From Gluconacetobacter diazotrophicus PA1 5 (GTDB taxonomy: Bacteria; Pseudomonadota; Alphaproteobacteria; Acetobacterales; Acetobacteraceae), in contig NC_011365.1 in the NCBI RefSeq assembly GCF_000021325.1, positions 1,398,501-1,462,500 on the forward strand: DNA of 64,000 nucleotides, written 5' to 3'. The translations under genes were made by a program, and so were the position numbers. This document shows positions 9,420 to 18,498 of the stretch, one piece after another; position 1 is the stretch's first letter; each line of letters starts with the position of its first letter. The notes below the pieces were generated by a model that saw only the letters and a list, made by a program, of their open reading frames with translations, was not told the DNA's origin and searched no databases.

Positions 9420-9700
9420 GACGGTGCGTCTTCTCCCTGCCTGGGTGCGAAATCGGGCTTCGGCGCCCCATGGAAGCGCCTGTTTCTCTGAAAATAATGG
9501 GGAGTGCCCGCCGGACGGTCAATGCGGGCCGGCACCATGCAGAGCAGCCATCACGCAAACGCCCATCCCGTGGCCACCCACCGGACGGACAATGCCGCCA
9601 TCATGCCTGAACCGCGCCCCGTCCCACAAGGCGCAGGCCTTCACCCGGCGGGCACTTCGGAGTACAAGACCGCAGTTTCGAGGCTGTGGGGAACACGATC

Positions 9701-10087
9701 ATGGTCGTCCGTATCGAGGCGCCGCGTCCGCGCCACCTGGCGCTGCCCGTCCTGCTGGCGGCCGGCCTGGCCCTGATGGGTGCCGGTCCGGCGCAGGCCC
9801 GGCATCACGGCCACCAGGAACACACGATCTATGGCTCGGTTTCGGGCTATCAGGCGGTGATCGACCGGGATTCGCCGGAATATAAAAGCGCCGATTCCTA
9901 CTGCCAGACCCAGGCATCGGTGGATGCCTCGATCAACGGCAGCACCATGCAGAGCAGCGGCACTGGCGGGGGCGGCGGCAACCAGTTTCAACGCCTGAAA
10001 TATACCTACGCCGCCTGCATGGCCAGCCGGGGGGCCTGGGACCGCATCAACAATACGAAGATCGGCGATCAGCCGTCGTCGGAATGA
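9701..10087 (+). CDS. Small exported protein of unknown function
   Basis: 128 residues from the ATG at 9701, which has GGGGA at normal spacing upstream; an in-frame GTG at 9686 is less likely. Residues 1-34 look like a Sec signal peptide (hydrophobic HLALPVLLAAGLALMGAGPAQA, cleavage after AQA). The mature part is short, has two Cys (SYCQTQ, AACMAS) that could form a disulfide, and a Gly-rich loop (SGTGGGGGNQF). No family recognised. Convergent with glcF, ending 14 bases from it. Confidence 0.7.
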   Translation: MVVRIEAPRPRHLALPVLLAAGLALMGAGPAQARHHGHQEHTIYGSVSGYQAVIDRDSPEYKSADSYCQTQASVDASINGSTMQSSGTGGGGGNQFQRLKYTYAACMASRGAWDRINNTKIGDQPSSE

Positions 10088-10101
10088 TCGGTCGGTTCCG
10101 C

Positions 10102-11415
10102 TCAGAGGCTGTTTGAAGCGGTCTCCGGAAGTCCATCCGGGCGGGGCCCGCCCGTGGCCCAGTCCAGGAGCTGCACCGTGTGGACGAAGGGCAGGCCGGC
10201 ATCGGCGGCCAGGTGCGTGATGCAGCCGATATTGCCGCTGGCCGCGACCTGCCCGTCGACCGAACGGATGGCCGCGACCTTGCGCCGCTTCAACTCCTCG
10301 GCGATGCCCGGCTGCAACATGTTGTAGGTCCCGGCCGACCCGCAGCACAGATACCCTTCGGGCACGTCCAGCACCGTGAAGCCGGCGGCCTGCAGCAGGG
10401 ATTTCGGCTGCCGCGTGACGCGCTGCGCGTGCTGCAGCGAACAGGCGGCGTGATAGACCACCCGCAGCCCGGGCGCGACGACCGGCTTCATCAGGCCGAT
10501 CCGGTCCATGATTTCGCTGATATCCAGCGTCATGGCGCTGATACGCGCCGCGCGCGGCGCCCAGGCCGGATCGTTCCGCAGGGCATGGCCGTAGGCCTTG
10601 ACCGAATTGCCGCAGCCCGAGGCGTTGATGACGACCGCGTCCAGGCCGTGCGGCCCGTCGGCCTCGCGCAGCCAGGCGGCGATGTTCGCCCGCGCCCGCT
10701 TCAGGGCCGGGGCCTCGTCGCCCATATGCTCGGCCAGCGCGCCGCAGCACCCCGCGCCGCGCGCCACCACCACCTCGACCCCATGGCGGCGGAGCAGGCG
10801 GATCGTCGCCTCGTTGATCGCGGTGTCCAGGACGGTCTGCACGCAGCCGTTCAGCAACGCGACCCTCATGCGGCGCGGTCCCTGGGCCGGGAAGACCTGC
10901 GGCCGGTCGACGGGGCTGGGCGGCGGCAGCGGCGCGGCCGGCACCTTGTCGAGCATCGCGCGCACTGGGCCTGACAGCAGGGCACGCAGCGGGCGCCCCA
11001 GCCGCCCGGCCTCCAGCGCCGTGCGGAACAGGCGGGGCCGCGCCAGCAGCAGGACCAGCATGCGGCGGATCGCCGCCTGGACTGGCGGACGGCGGAAATG
11101 GGACGCGACATAGGCGCGGCCGGGGCCGATCAGTTTGGAATATTCGACGCCGGACGGGCAGATCGCCTCGCATGCCAGGCAGGTCAGGCAGCGGTCCAGA
11201 TGCAGGACGGTGCGCGCGTCCGGGGCGCCGCCTTTTTCATACATGTCCTTCATCAGGAAAATCCGCCCGCGCGGGCTGTCATTTTCCTCGTGCCGCACCT
11301 GATAGGTCGGACAATGCGACAGGCAGATGCCGCAATGGACGCAGGCATCGATGATGTCGGCGGCCAGCGCGATATCGGAATCCCGGCGTGCGGCCGGGGA
11401 GATGGTATTCAGCAT
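10102..11415 (-). CDS. glcF: Glycolate oxidase iron-sulfur subunit GlcF
   Basis: 437 residues. Two ferredoxin-type clusters near the N-terminus (CVHCGICLSHCPTYQ at about 25-39; CLTCLACEAICPSGVEYSKL at about 77-96) bind 4Fe-4S centres. Two CCG domains follow (GAGCCGAL and the YLCCGSAGTYN near 355). It passes electrons from the GlcD/GlcE flavin to the quinone pool. The ATG at 11415 has AGGAGG upstream and overlaps the end of glcE, so it is the likely start. Last gene of glcDEF; substrate may be glycolate and/or D-lactate. Confidence 0.92.
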   Translation of the reverse strand: MLNTISPAARRDSDIALAADIIDACVHCGICLSHCPTYQVRHEENDSPRGRIFLMKDMYEKGGAPDARTVLHLDRCLTCLACEAICPSGVEYSKLIGPGRAYVASHFRRPPVQAAIRRMLVLLLARPRLFRTALEAGRLGRPLRALLSGPVRAMLDKVPAAPLPPPSPVDRPQVFPAQGPRRMRVALLNGCVQTVLDTAINEATIRLLRRHGVEVVVARGAGCCGALAEHMGDEAPALKRARANIAAWLREADGPHGLDAVVINASGCGNSVKAYGHALRNDPAWAPRAARISAMTLDISEIMDRIGLMKPVVAPGLRVVYHAACSLQHAQRVTRQPKSLLQAAGFTVLDVPEGYLCCGSAGTYNMLQPGIAEELKRRKVAAIRSVDGQVAASGNIGCITHLAADAGLPFVHTVQLLDWATGGPRPDGLPETASNSL

Positions 11416-12629
11416 GCCGCGTCCTCCTGCGCCGGCGGGGTCATGCGGCCGGGATTGAGGATTCCGGCCGGATCGAAGACGCGGCGCGTCCGTTCGGACA
11501 GCGCGCGCACCGCCGGATCGGGCGCGGGGAACGCGCCATGGGCAGCGCGAACGGCGTCCGGCGCGCGGATCAGGATCGCCCGTCCGGCCACTGCCGCCGC
11601 CAGGGCGCGCAGCCGGGTCACGCTGTCTTCCCGGCCGGGCTTCATCGCGCAGAACAACAGCGCGCCGCCCCAATCCAGCATCAGGCTGGCGACCAGTCCC
11701 TCGCCCCGCAGCCGGTCGGCCAGGCCGGCCGCCGCCGTCGCGGGCAGATGGATGCGCCACAGCCAGTCGTCGGGCCCTGCCGCCAGGGGTACCAGTTCCC
11801 GCACCCCGGTCCAGAAGGCGGTGCTGGCCGGTCCCTCCAGCATCCGTCCGGGGGGCAGGCCGGATACCGGATCGGCCAGGCGGCCCATGTGGTCGGTCAC
11901 GGCGGGCCGGCTGCCTTCGACCCGCAGGGCGATGACCCTGCCGTCGCCGTCCGGCACGACGGCCGCGCCGGTCACGGCCAGCGGCTGCGCCAGGACCGTG
12001 GCCATGCGCGCGATATCGCCGGCCAGTCCCGCCGAGGGCAGAAGCAGCGTCCGTTCCTCGGGCGGGGCGGGCAGCACCTTCAGGGTCACGCTGGTCAGCA
12101 CCGCCAGGGTTCCGAACGCGCCGGTCACCAGTTTCGGCAGATCATATCCGGTGACGTTCTTCATCGTCCGGCCGCCTGCGGAGAAGGAGTCACCCTGGCC
12201 GTTCACCCCTTCGACCCCCAGGACGAAATCGCGCGCGGCCCCGGCCTGGAACCGGCGGGGACCCGACAGGCCGGTGCCGATCGCGCCGCCGATCGTCGCC
12301 CGTGCCGGATCGGTGCCGTACAGCACGGCATGGACTGGCGGCTCGAAGGGCAGGTACTGGCGGTGTTCGGCCAGGATCGCCGTGAGTTCGGCCAGGGGCA
12401 GTCCGGCATCGACGCGGATGACCAGATCGTCGGGTTCATAGAAATGCACCGTACGCAGTCCGCCCACTTCCAGCCGCACGGCAGCGGCAACAGGGTTGCC
12501 CAGACCGTGCCGCGTGCCGTTGCCCGCGATCGCCAGCGCCTGCCCCTTGGAGCAGGCGGCCCGCACCATTTCGGCAACGTCGGGGGCCCGGGTGGGGCGG
12601 TAGACGATGGGGTCGGCCAGGATGCTCAT
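11409..12629 (-). CDS. glcE: Glycolate oxidase FAD-binding subunit GlcE
   Basis: 406 residues. The N-terminal PCMH-type FAD-binding domain includes GQALAIAGNGTRHGLGNP and later GTGLSGPRRFQAG and TGYDLPKLVTGAFGTLAVLTSVTLKV. The C-terminal end (RVFDPAGILNPGRM) is typical of FAD-linked oxidases. It is shorter than GlcD, as expected for GlcE. The start ATG overlaps the glcD stop (TGATG), and the gene end overlaps the glcF start, indicating one transcript with coupled translation. GlcE pairs with GlcD in the membrane-associated oxidase. Confidence 0.9.
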   Translation of the reverse strand: MSILADPIVYRPTRAPDVAEMVRAACSKGQALAIAGNGTRHGLGNPVAAAVRLEVGGLRTVHFYEPDDLVIRVDAGLPLAELTAILAEHRQYLPFEPPVHAVLYGTDPARATIGGAIGTGLSGPRRFQAGAARDFVLGVEGVNGQGDSFSAGGRTMKNVTGYDLPKLVTGAFGTLAVLTSVTLKVLPAPPEERTLLLPSAGLAGDIARMATVLAQPLAVTGAAVVPDGDGRVIALRVEGSRPAVTDHMGRLADPVSGLPPGRMLEGPASTAFWTGVRELVPLAAGPDDWLWRIHLPATAAAGLADRLRGEGLVASLMLDWGGALLFCAMKPGREDSVTRLRALAAAVAGRAILIRAPDAVRAAHGAFPAPDPAVRALSERTRRVFDPAGILNPGRMTPPAQEDAAC

Positions 12630-14122
12630 CAAAACCTCGGTATATGGGGGAAGCGCAGCGCGCCCCCCCGTACATGCATCCGCCCGAATTCGGCGCAGCG
12701 GCAGGGGGTGGGAAACACCTTGCCGGGATTGAGAAGTTCGCCGGGATCGAAGGCGCATTTCAGAACCTGCTGCTGCCGCAGGTCGGCGGGGGCGAACTGA
12801 TGGGTCATCAGGTCGCGCTTTTCGACGCCCACCCCGTGCTCGCCGCTCAGCACCCCGCCCATGTCCACGCAGGCGCGCAGCACGTCGGCGCCGAAGGCCT
12901 CGGCCTTCTCCAGGTCGCCGGGGCGGGCGGCGTCGTACATGATGATCGGGTGCAGGTTGCCGTCACCGGCATGGAAGCAGTTGGCGTAGTCGAGCCCGTA
13001 GGTGCGCGACAGGATCGCCATACGCGCCAGGATGTCCGGCAACCGGTTGCGGGGGATGGTGCCGTCGGTACAGTAATAATCCTTGCACAGCTTGCCGATT
13101 GCGGAAAATGCCAGTTTGCGGCTGCGCCAGATCCGTTCCCGTTCCTCGTCGGTGCTGCTGACGCGCACGGCGATGGCGCCACCGCGTCGCGCCAGGTCGG
13201 CCACGGTCTCGATCAGGGCATCGACCTCGGCCGCCGTTCCGTCGAGTTCGCACAGCAGCAGGGCGTCGGTGCGGGGATCACAGGTTTCGCGCAGCAGGGC
13301 GGACACCGCGTTCACCACCTTGCGGTCCATGAATTCCAGCCCGGCGGGAATGATGCCGGCGCCGATGATGGCGCCCACGCAGCGGCAGGCATCCTCGACA
13401 TGGGCGAATTCCATCGACACCACGCGCGCGGTCTCGGGCACCGGCACCAGCCGCACCGAAATTTCGGTGATGACCGCCAGCAGGCCCTCGGACCCCGTCA
13501 GCAGGCCGATCAGGTCCAGTTCGCCATCCGCGGCGCCCTGGAAGGCGCCCCCCAGGCGTACGATCTCGCCCGAGACCAGCACGGCTTCCAGTCCCACGAT
13601 GTGGTTGGCGGTCACGCCATATTTCAGGCAGTGCACGCCGCCGGAATTTTCCGCGACATTGCCGCCGATGGTCGAAATCATCTGGCTGGACGGGTCGGGC
13701 ATGTAGCACAGGCCGAGATGGCGCACGGAATCGGAAATCCGGACGTTCGCCACCCCCGGCTGCACGCGGGCCACGCGGTTTACGGCATCGACCGACAGGA
13801 CCGCGCACAGGCGCGACGTCACCAGCAGGATGCCGTCTTCCAGCGGCAGCGCGCCCCCGGACAGCGAGGTACCCGATCCGCGCGGCACGATCTTCACGCC
13901 CTCGGCCAGGCAGAACCGCAGCACGTCCTGGATTTCCCGCGTGCTGCCCGGCAGCACGACCAGCAGCGGCGTCGCCTGGTACGCGGTGATCCCGTCGCAG
14001 CGATAGGGGCGGCGCTCGGCCTCGTCATCCAGCACCCATTCGGGGCCCACGATCCGGCGCAGTTGCCCGGCCAGTTCCGCGCGACGGGCGATGATCGCCG
14101 GATCGGGATCGGGCATGCGCAT
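12629..14122 (-). CDS. glcD: Glycolate/D-lactate oxidase catalytic subunit GlcD
   Basis: 497 residues. FAD-binding PCMH domain (about 50-225) with VKIVPRGSGTSLSGGALP, SSQMISTIGGNVAENSGGVHCLKYG; C-terminal FAD-oxidase domain with YYCTDGTIPRNRLPDIL, NCFHAGDGNLHP and SGEHGVGVEKRDLM, where His/Glu residues line the active site. The product oxidises a 2-hydroxy acid to the 2-keto acid. The ATG at 14122 has a G-rich Shine-Dalgarno at correct spacing; an in-frame ATG two codons on is possible. First gene of glcDEF, divergent from lutABC. Confidence 0.93.
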   Translation of the reverse strand: MRMPDPDPAIIARRAELAGQLRRIVGPEWVLDDEAERRPYRCDGITAYQATPLLVVLPGSTREIQDVLRFCLAEGVKIVPRGSGTSLSGGALPLEDGILLVTSRLCAVLSVDAVNRVARVQPGVANVRISDSVRHLGLCYMPDPSSQMISTIGGNVAENSGGVHCLKYGVTANHIVGLEAVLVSGEIVRLGGAFQGAADGELDLIGLLTGSEGLLAVITEISVRLVPVPETARVVSMEFAHVEDACRCVGAIIGAGIIPAGLEFMDRKVVNAVSALLRETCDPRTDALLLCELDGTAAEVDALIETVADLARRGGAIAVRVSSTDEERERIWRSRKLAFSAIGKLCKDYYCTDGTIPRNRLPDILARMAILSRTYGLDYANCFHAGDGNLHPIIMYDAARPGDLEKAEAFGADVLRACVDMGGVLSGEHGVGVEKRDLMTHQFAPADLRQQQVLKCAFDPGELLNPGKVFPTPCRCAEFGRMHVRGGALRFPHIPRF

Positions 14123-14319
14123 TGGTCTGTTCCCCCCGCGACACCCCACCCCCGGCAGGGAGGCACCGCCATTGTCCCATGGCTTGAGTCGCCGCTGGCT
14201 TATGTAATAACGTGCCCGTCGGTGAAACAGAAGACCGGACACGGTCCAGCGGTCGCGGCGGCGCAAGCCCGGCCTGGCCGATGCGCCCAGGCAGGCGCGC
14301 GTCCGAGGGAACCACACGG

Positions 14320-15063
14320 ATGAAAATCGGCCTGTTCGTTCCCTGTTATATCGACGCCTTCTATCCCTCGGTCGGGATCGCGACGCTGGAACTGCTGGAG
14401 CGGCTGGGCCAGGACGTGTCCTATCCGCTGGAGCAGACCTGTTGCGGGCAGCCGATGACCAATGCCGGCTGCACGTCCGATGCCGCGGCGGCCGAGGCCC
14501 TGTTCGTGCGCCTGTTCGCGCCGTTTGACGCCATCGTCATGCCGTCGGGCAGTTGCACGCATCACGTTCGCGCGCATTTCGACGCCATTGCCCAGACCGA
14601 CGCCGTGCGCCATGTCCGTGCCCATACCTACGAACTGGTGGAATTCCTGCACGACGTGCTGCAGGTGCGGGATTTTCCCTGGGCCGAATTTCCCCATACC
14701 GTCGGGCTGCATAACGGGTGCAGTTCGCTGCGCGCGCTGCGGACCGCCAGTATGTCGGAACTGGGCGAGCCGCCGTTTTCCAAGCCGCTGACGCTGCTGT
14801 CCGGCGTGCGGGGCATCCGCTTCGCCACACCCCGCCGGCCCGACGAATGCTGCGGATTCGGCGGCACCTTTTCGGTCGCCGAGGAAGCGGTATCCGCCCG
14901 CATGGGGCTGGACAAGGTGCGCGACCATCACGACGCCGGGGCGGAGTATATCGTTTCGGCCGATTCATCCTGCATGATGCACCAGCAGGGATGCGCCGAG
15001 CGGGCCGGGGTGGACATGCGCTTCATTCACATTGCCGAAATCCTCAATGGAGCCCGGTCATGA
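14320..15063 (+). CDS. lutA: L-lactate utilisation Fe-S protein LutA (YkgE-like)
   Basis: 247 residues with two CCG (cysteine-rich) domains: VPCYIDAFYP...TCCGQPMTNAGC near the start, and GLHNGCSS...ECCGFGGTFSV in the second half. These bind Fe-S centres, as in heterodisulfide reductase subunit B and GlcF. LutA works with LutB and LutC to oxidise L-lactate to pyruvate. First gene of a three-gene run; the stop overlaps the lutB start by four bases (ATGA). Divergent from glcD across about 200 bases. Confidence 0.9.
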   Translation: MKIGLFVPCYIDAFYPSVGIATLELLERLGQDVSYPLEQTCCGQPMTNAGCTSDAAAAEALFVRLFAPFDAIVMPSGSCTHHVRAHFDAIAQTDAVRHVRAHTYELVEFLHDVLQVRDFPWAEFPHTVGLHNGCSSLRALRTASMSELGEPPFSKPLTLLSGVRGIRFATPRRPDECCGFGGTFSVAEEAVSARMGLDKVRDHHDAGAEYIVSADSSCMMHQQGCAERAGVDMRFIHIAEILNGARS

Positions 15064-16493
15064 AAGGGACAGGGCGCATGAAGGAGAAGCGCGTCGACCA
15101 TGCCGGGGCGGCCGCGTCCTTCCTGGCCGACGAGGCGCATCTGGCGTTTCACGACGCGCGGCTGTGGGACATGCGGCAGAAGCGCGACGCGCAGATGCAC
15201 CTGCTGCCGGAATGGCAGGAGCTGCGCACCCTGGCGTCGCAAATCAAGGAACACACGCTGGCGAACCTGGCGGATTACCTGCAGCAGTTCGAGGATAATG
15301 CCACGCGCAACGGCATCCGCGTCCACTGGGCCGCCGACGGGGCCGAGCATAATCGCATCGTGGCCGAAATCCTGGAGGCACGCGGCGCGAAGACGCTGAT
15401 CAAGAGCAAGTCGATGGTGACCGAGGAATGCGACCTGCGCCCGTACCTGGCGGCGCGGGGCGTCACGGTCACCGAGACGGACCTGGGCGAACGGATCCAG
15501 CAACTGGACGACCAGATGCCCAGTCACATCGTCGTGCCGTCGGTGCACAAGCTGACGGGCGACGTGGCGCGGATTTTCGCCCGCCATTACGGCACCGACC
15601 CCGCCGCCGACGACCCCCACCAGTTGGCCGAGGCCCAGCGCATCGCGGCGCGCCCGGTCATCCTGCACGCCGACGCGGGCATGACCGGGGCCAATTTCGT
15701 GGTGGCGGAAACCGGCAGCTTCGTCGTCTGCACCAACGAGGGCAATGCCGATTTGTGCGCCACCGTGCCGGGCGTGCATATCGCCACCATCGGGATCGAG
15801 CGCCTGGTGCCCCGCATGGCCGACCTGGGCGTGTTCGTCCGCCTGCTGTCGCGCAGCGCCCTGGGTTCGCCCATCACGCAATACACCACCCATTTCCGCG
15901 GCCCGCAGGACGGGGGCGAGATGCACGTGATCCTGGTCGATAACGGCCGGTCGGCCCGGCTGGGCATGGCGGATTTCTGGACCTCGCTGAAATGCATCCG
16001 CTGCGGCGCGTGCATGAACACCTGCCCGGTCTATCGCCGGTCGGGGGGGCTGTCCTATGGCGCGGTCTATTCCGGCCCCATCGGCGCCATCATCGATCCG
16101 ACCTTCAACGAGCGCAAATACAGCACCCTGCCCTTCGCCTCGACCATGAACGGCAGTTGCACCAACGTCTGTCCGGTCCGGATCGACATTCACGACCAGT
16201 TATACAAATGGCGGCAGGTGCTGGTCGAGCACCACCAGATGCCTTTCGTCAAACGCGAGCTCATGCACATGGCCGGGCGCCTGATGGGCCAGCCGAAGCT
16301 CTACCGCGCCGCGATGGCGGGGGGCGGGGCCGCGCTGAACACGCTGCCCCGCGCGGCATTGTACAATTGGCTGAATCCCTGGGGCCGGCATCGCGAACTG
16401 CCGCATCCCGCCCCGCAGACATTCCATAGCTGGTATCGCCGGAACCGGCCCCGCAAGCCCGATGCGGGGACCGACGCGAAAGAGGCGACATGA
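15060..16493 (+). CDS. lutB: L-lactate utilisation Fe-S protein LutB (YkgF-like)
   Basis: 477 residues. The large N-terminal LUD domain carries IKSKSMVTEE, VVAETGSFVVCTNEGNAD and RSALGSPITQYTTHF. Near residue 315 is a two-cluster ferredoxin region, CIRCGACMNTCPVYRR, with a second set around CTNVCPVRIDIHDQ (about residue 370). This is the electron-transfer core of LutABC. ATG at 15060 overlaps the lutA stop; an in-frame ATG six codons on is an alternative. The stop overlaps the lutC start by four bases. Confidence 0.92.
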   Translation: MKGTGRMKEKRVDHAGAAASFLADEAHLAFHDARLWDMRQKRDAQMHLLPEWQELRTLASQIKEHTLANLADYLQQFEDNATRNGIRVHWAADGAEHNRIVAEILEARGAKTLIKSKSMVTEECDLRPYLAARGVTVTETDLGERIQQLDDQMPSHIVVPSVHKLTGDVARIFARHYGTDPAADDPHQLAEAQRIAARPVILHADAGMTGANFVVAETGSFVVCTNEGNADLCATVPGVHIATIGIERLVPRMADLGVFVRLLSRSALGSPITQYTTHFRGPQDGGEMHVILVDNGRSARLGMADFWTSLKCIRCGACMNTCPVYRRSGGLSYGAVYSGPIGAIIDPTFNERKYSTLPFASTMNGSCTNVCPVRIDIHDQLYKWRQVLVEHHQMPFVKRELMHMAGRLMGQPKLYRAAMAGGGAALNTLPRAALYNWLNPWGRHRELPHPAPQTFHSWYRRNRPRKPDAGTDAKEAT

Positions 16494-17077
16494 GCGCGCG
16501 CGACACCATCCTGGCGGCGCTGCGCCGCAACCGGCCCGACCCGGCGGCGCATCCCCTGCCCCCGCCCGCCCTGCTGGGCGACGAGGATGCCGGGATCGCC
16601 CGCTTCTGCACCAGCCTGTGCCAGATGGGCGGCGCCGTGCTGGACCGCGCCCCCGCCGAGCGGGTCGAGGACGCGGTCGCCCGCCGCTTTCCCCATGCGA
16701 CGATGATCTGTTCGGTGGTGGACGGCATCAGCGGCACGGTGCGGATCGAGGACCTGCCGACGCCGCAGGCCGCCGAACCGGTGGATGTCGCCATCGTCCG
16801 CGCGGCCTTCGGCATTGCCGAAACCGGCTCGATCTTCCTGGGCGAGGCGCAATTGCGGCTGAACGCCCTGGCCCATCTGGCGCAGAACCTGGTGGTCCTG
16901 CTGGACCCGGCGCAGATCACGGCCAACATGCACACGGCCTATCGCCGGCCGGAATTCCATACCGCGCGCTATGGCGTCCTGATGTCCGGCCCGTCGGCCA
17001 CCGCGGACATCCAGGGCGTGCTCATCCGGGGGGCCCAGGGCGTGCGCACGCTGTCGGTCTGCTTCATGCCGGCGTGA
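16490..17077 (+). CDS. lutC: L-lactate utilisation protein LutC (YkgG-like, LUD domain)
   Basis: 195 residues, a single LUD domain. Conserved features are AAFGIAETGSIFL near the middle and the C-terminal MSGPSATADIQGVLIRGAQGVRTLSVCF, where LUD proteins have SGPS-TADIE. It completes lutABC and overlaps lutB by four bases. A GC-rich hairpin follows directly after the stop, which would end the transcript before the convergent aldo/keto reductase gene. Confidence 0.9.
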   Translation: MSARDTILAALRRNRPDPAAHPLPPPALLGDEDAGIARFCTSLCQMGGAVLDRAPAERVEDAVARRFPHATMICSVVDGISGTVRIEDLPTPQAAEPVDVAIVRAAFGIAETGSIFLGEAQLRLNALAHLAQNLVVLLDPAQITANMHTAYRRPEFHTARYGVLMSGPSATADIQGVLIRGAQGVRTLSVCFMPA

Positions 17078-17082
17078 CGCGC

Positions 17083-17103
17083 CCCGGGCCGCCCCGGCCC
17101 GGG
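17083..17103. terminator. Hairpin between convergent lutC and aldo/keto reductase
   Basis: CCCGGGCC (17083-17090) pairs with GGCCCGGG (17096-17103) around a five-base loop. It lies six bases after the lutC stop, in the 45-base gap between two convergent genes, and is followed by a short T-rich stretch on the + strand. Terminator function is likely but the U tract is weak. Confidence 0.5.
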
Positions 17104-17122
17104 ACGATCGGGTCTTTCGCCT

Positions 17123-18106
17123 TCAGCCGCCCGGAGGCGCCATGAATTCCGGGCCGACCGGATCGGTGATGTGCCGGGCGAGGATCCGGTCGATTTCCGC
17201 CTTGTCGTCCGCCGACAGCGTCCAGCCGATGGCCTGGTCGATACCGGCAATCTGCTCGGGCTTGCGCGCGCCCCACAGCGCGATAGTCGGCCCCTGGTCC
17301 AGCACCCAGCGGATCGCCAGCGCCAGGACCGAACGATTGAAGCGCTGGCGCGCGAAATCCTGCAGCGCGGTCACGGCGGCCAGATACTGGGCGAAGCGCG
17401 GAGCGTGGAATTTGGGATCGGCGCTGCGCAGGTCGTCGACGCCGAAGACGGTGTCCGCCGTCATCCGGCCCGAGAGCAGGCCCCGGCAGAGCGGACCATA
17501 GGCCAGGACGGCCAGCCCGTGACGGACCGACCAGGGCAGGATGTCGGATTCGATCTCGCGCTCGAACACGTTATAGGGGGGCTGGACGGCCGCGAGGGGG
17601 GCCACCGCGCGGAACTGCTCCATCTGCGCCACGGAAAAATTGCTGACGCCCAGCGCCAGCACCTTGCCTTCGCGATGCAGCCGTTCCAGTTCCCGCGCCG
17701 TCTCGTCGATCGGCACCGAGGGATCGGGCCAGTGCACCTGGTACAAATCGATCCGGTCGGTGCGCAGGCGGCGCAGCGAATCCTCGATTTCCGTGCGGAT
17801 ACGGGCGGGCGTGGCGTTGCGGAACGGCTTGCCGTCCTTCCAGTCCAGCCCGACCTTGGTCGCGATGGCCACCTTGTCGCGGCGGCCGGCCAGGGCCTGG
17901 CCCACGACCTCCTCGGAATGGCCGAAACCGTAGACCGGGGCGGTGTCGATCAGGGTGATGCCCAGATCCAGGGCCTCGTGAATCGTGGCAATGGCCTTCC
18001 GGTCGTCGGGGCCACCCCACATCCAGCCGCCGATCGCCCAGGTTCCCAGCGCGATTCGCGATACGGGAAAGGGAATGCCTTCAATGGCAAGGGTTTCCAT
18101 CGACAT
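17123..18106 (-). CDS. Aldo/keto reductase
   Basis: 327 residues with the AKR (beta/alpha)8 signature: LGTWAIGGWMWGG, then LIDTAPVYGFGHSEEVVG (catalytic Asp and Tyr), IATKVGLDW (Lys) and DLYQVHWPDP (His). The C-terminal NADPH-binding part includes LAIRWVLDQGPTIALWGARKPEQ. It reduces carbonyls with NAD(P)H; the substrate cannot be told. The start ATG (18106) has AGGA upstream. A single-gene unit, convergent with lutC. Confidence 0.9.
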   Translation of the reverse strand: MSMETLAIEGIPFPVSRIALGTWAIGGWMWGGPDDRKAIATIHEALDLGITLIDTAPVYGFGHSEEVVGQALAGRRDKVAIATKVGLDWKDGKPFRNATPARIRTEIEDSLRRLRTDRIDLYQVHWPDPSVPIDETARELERLHREGKVLALGVSNFSVAQMEQFRAVAPLAAVQPPYNVFEREIESDILPWSVRHGLAVLAYGPLCRGLLSGRMTADTVFGVDDLRSADPKFHAPRFAQYLAAVTALQDFARQRFNRSVLALAIRWVLDQGPTIALWGARKPEQIAGIDQAIGWTLSADDKAEIDRILARHITDPVGPEFMAPPGG

Positions 18107-18498
18107 GGTCTTTGTCCTTCCTGTCCTGCCGCCGGCGACGCAAGCGCCTTGGCTCATACCCCCAATCGGCGGGGGGCAGGATATGCCGCGGCCACCATAG
18201 GCCGGGCGGAACGGAGAGATTACGCGAAAAAGGGCCGGGATGTCGCCACCCCGGCCAAGTTTTCCCTCGTATGCAAGTGACGGGTACCGGATATCCCGCC
18301 AAGGCCTATCGTCCTCCGAATACAGCCACGCACAATAAAAAACGGATTTACTTTCATGCCAGTTCCGTGAGGCCCGCTTATCCCGCCCGGGCGGGATGCG
18401 GGGCATGCGCCTCTTCCCCCGCCGGGCCCCACGTCCTACGGTATAAGGGGCCGGACCGCCCGCTTCCGGTCGTCCGGCATGGGCCGAATGGAGAGACA
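18107..18498. other. Divergent intergenic region with two hairpins
   Basis: No plausible protein gene. A stem GGCCGGG/CCCGGCC (18233-18239 with 18250-18256) is followed on the minus strand by CTTTTTCG, giving a terminator-like shape. ATCCCGCCC/GGGCGGGAT (18380-18397) is a perfect 18-base palindrome. Because both flanking genes point outward, a terminator-like hairpin here is unexpected; see findings. Confidence 0.5.
18380..18397. promoter_or_regulatory. Perfect 18-bp palindrome upstream of the DUF2272 lipoprotein gene
   Basis: ATCCCGCCC directly abuts its reverse complement GGGCGGGAT with no spacer. It lies about 100 bases before the lipoprotein start, so it could be an operator, but no cognate regulator gene is adjacent. 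In GC-rich DNA a chance origin cannot be dismissed. Confidence 0.35.

Noticed and set aside
9511-9596. CCGGACGG(T/A)CAATGC occurs twice (9511 and 9581), and GCACCATGCAGAGCAGC occurs near 9532 and again in the following gene near 9942.
   Set aside because: Only two copies each, with no IR, TSD or gene link; probably local duplication or chance.
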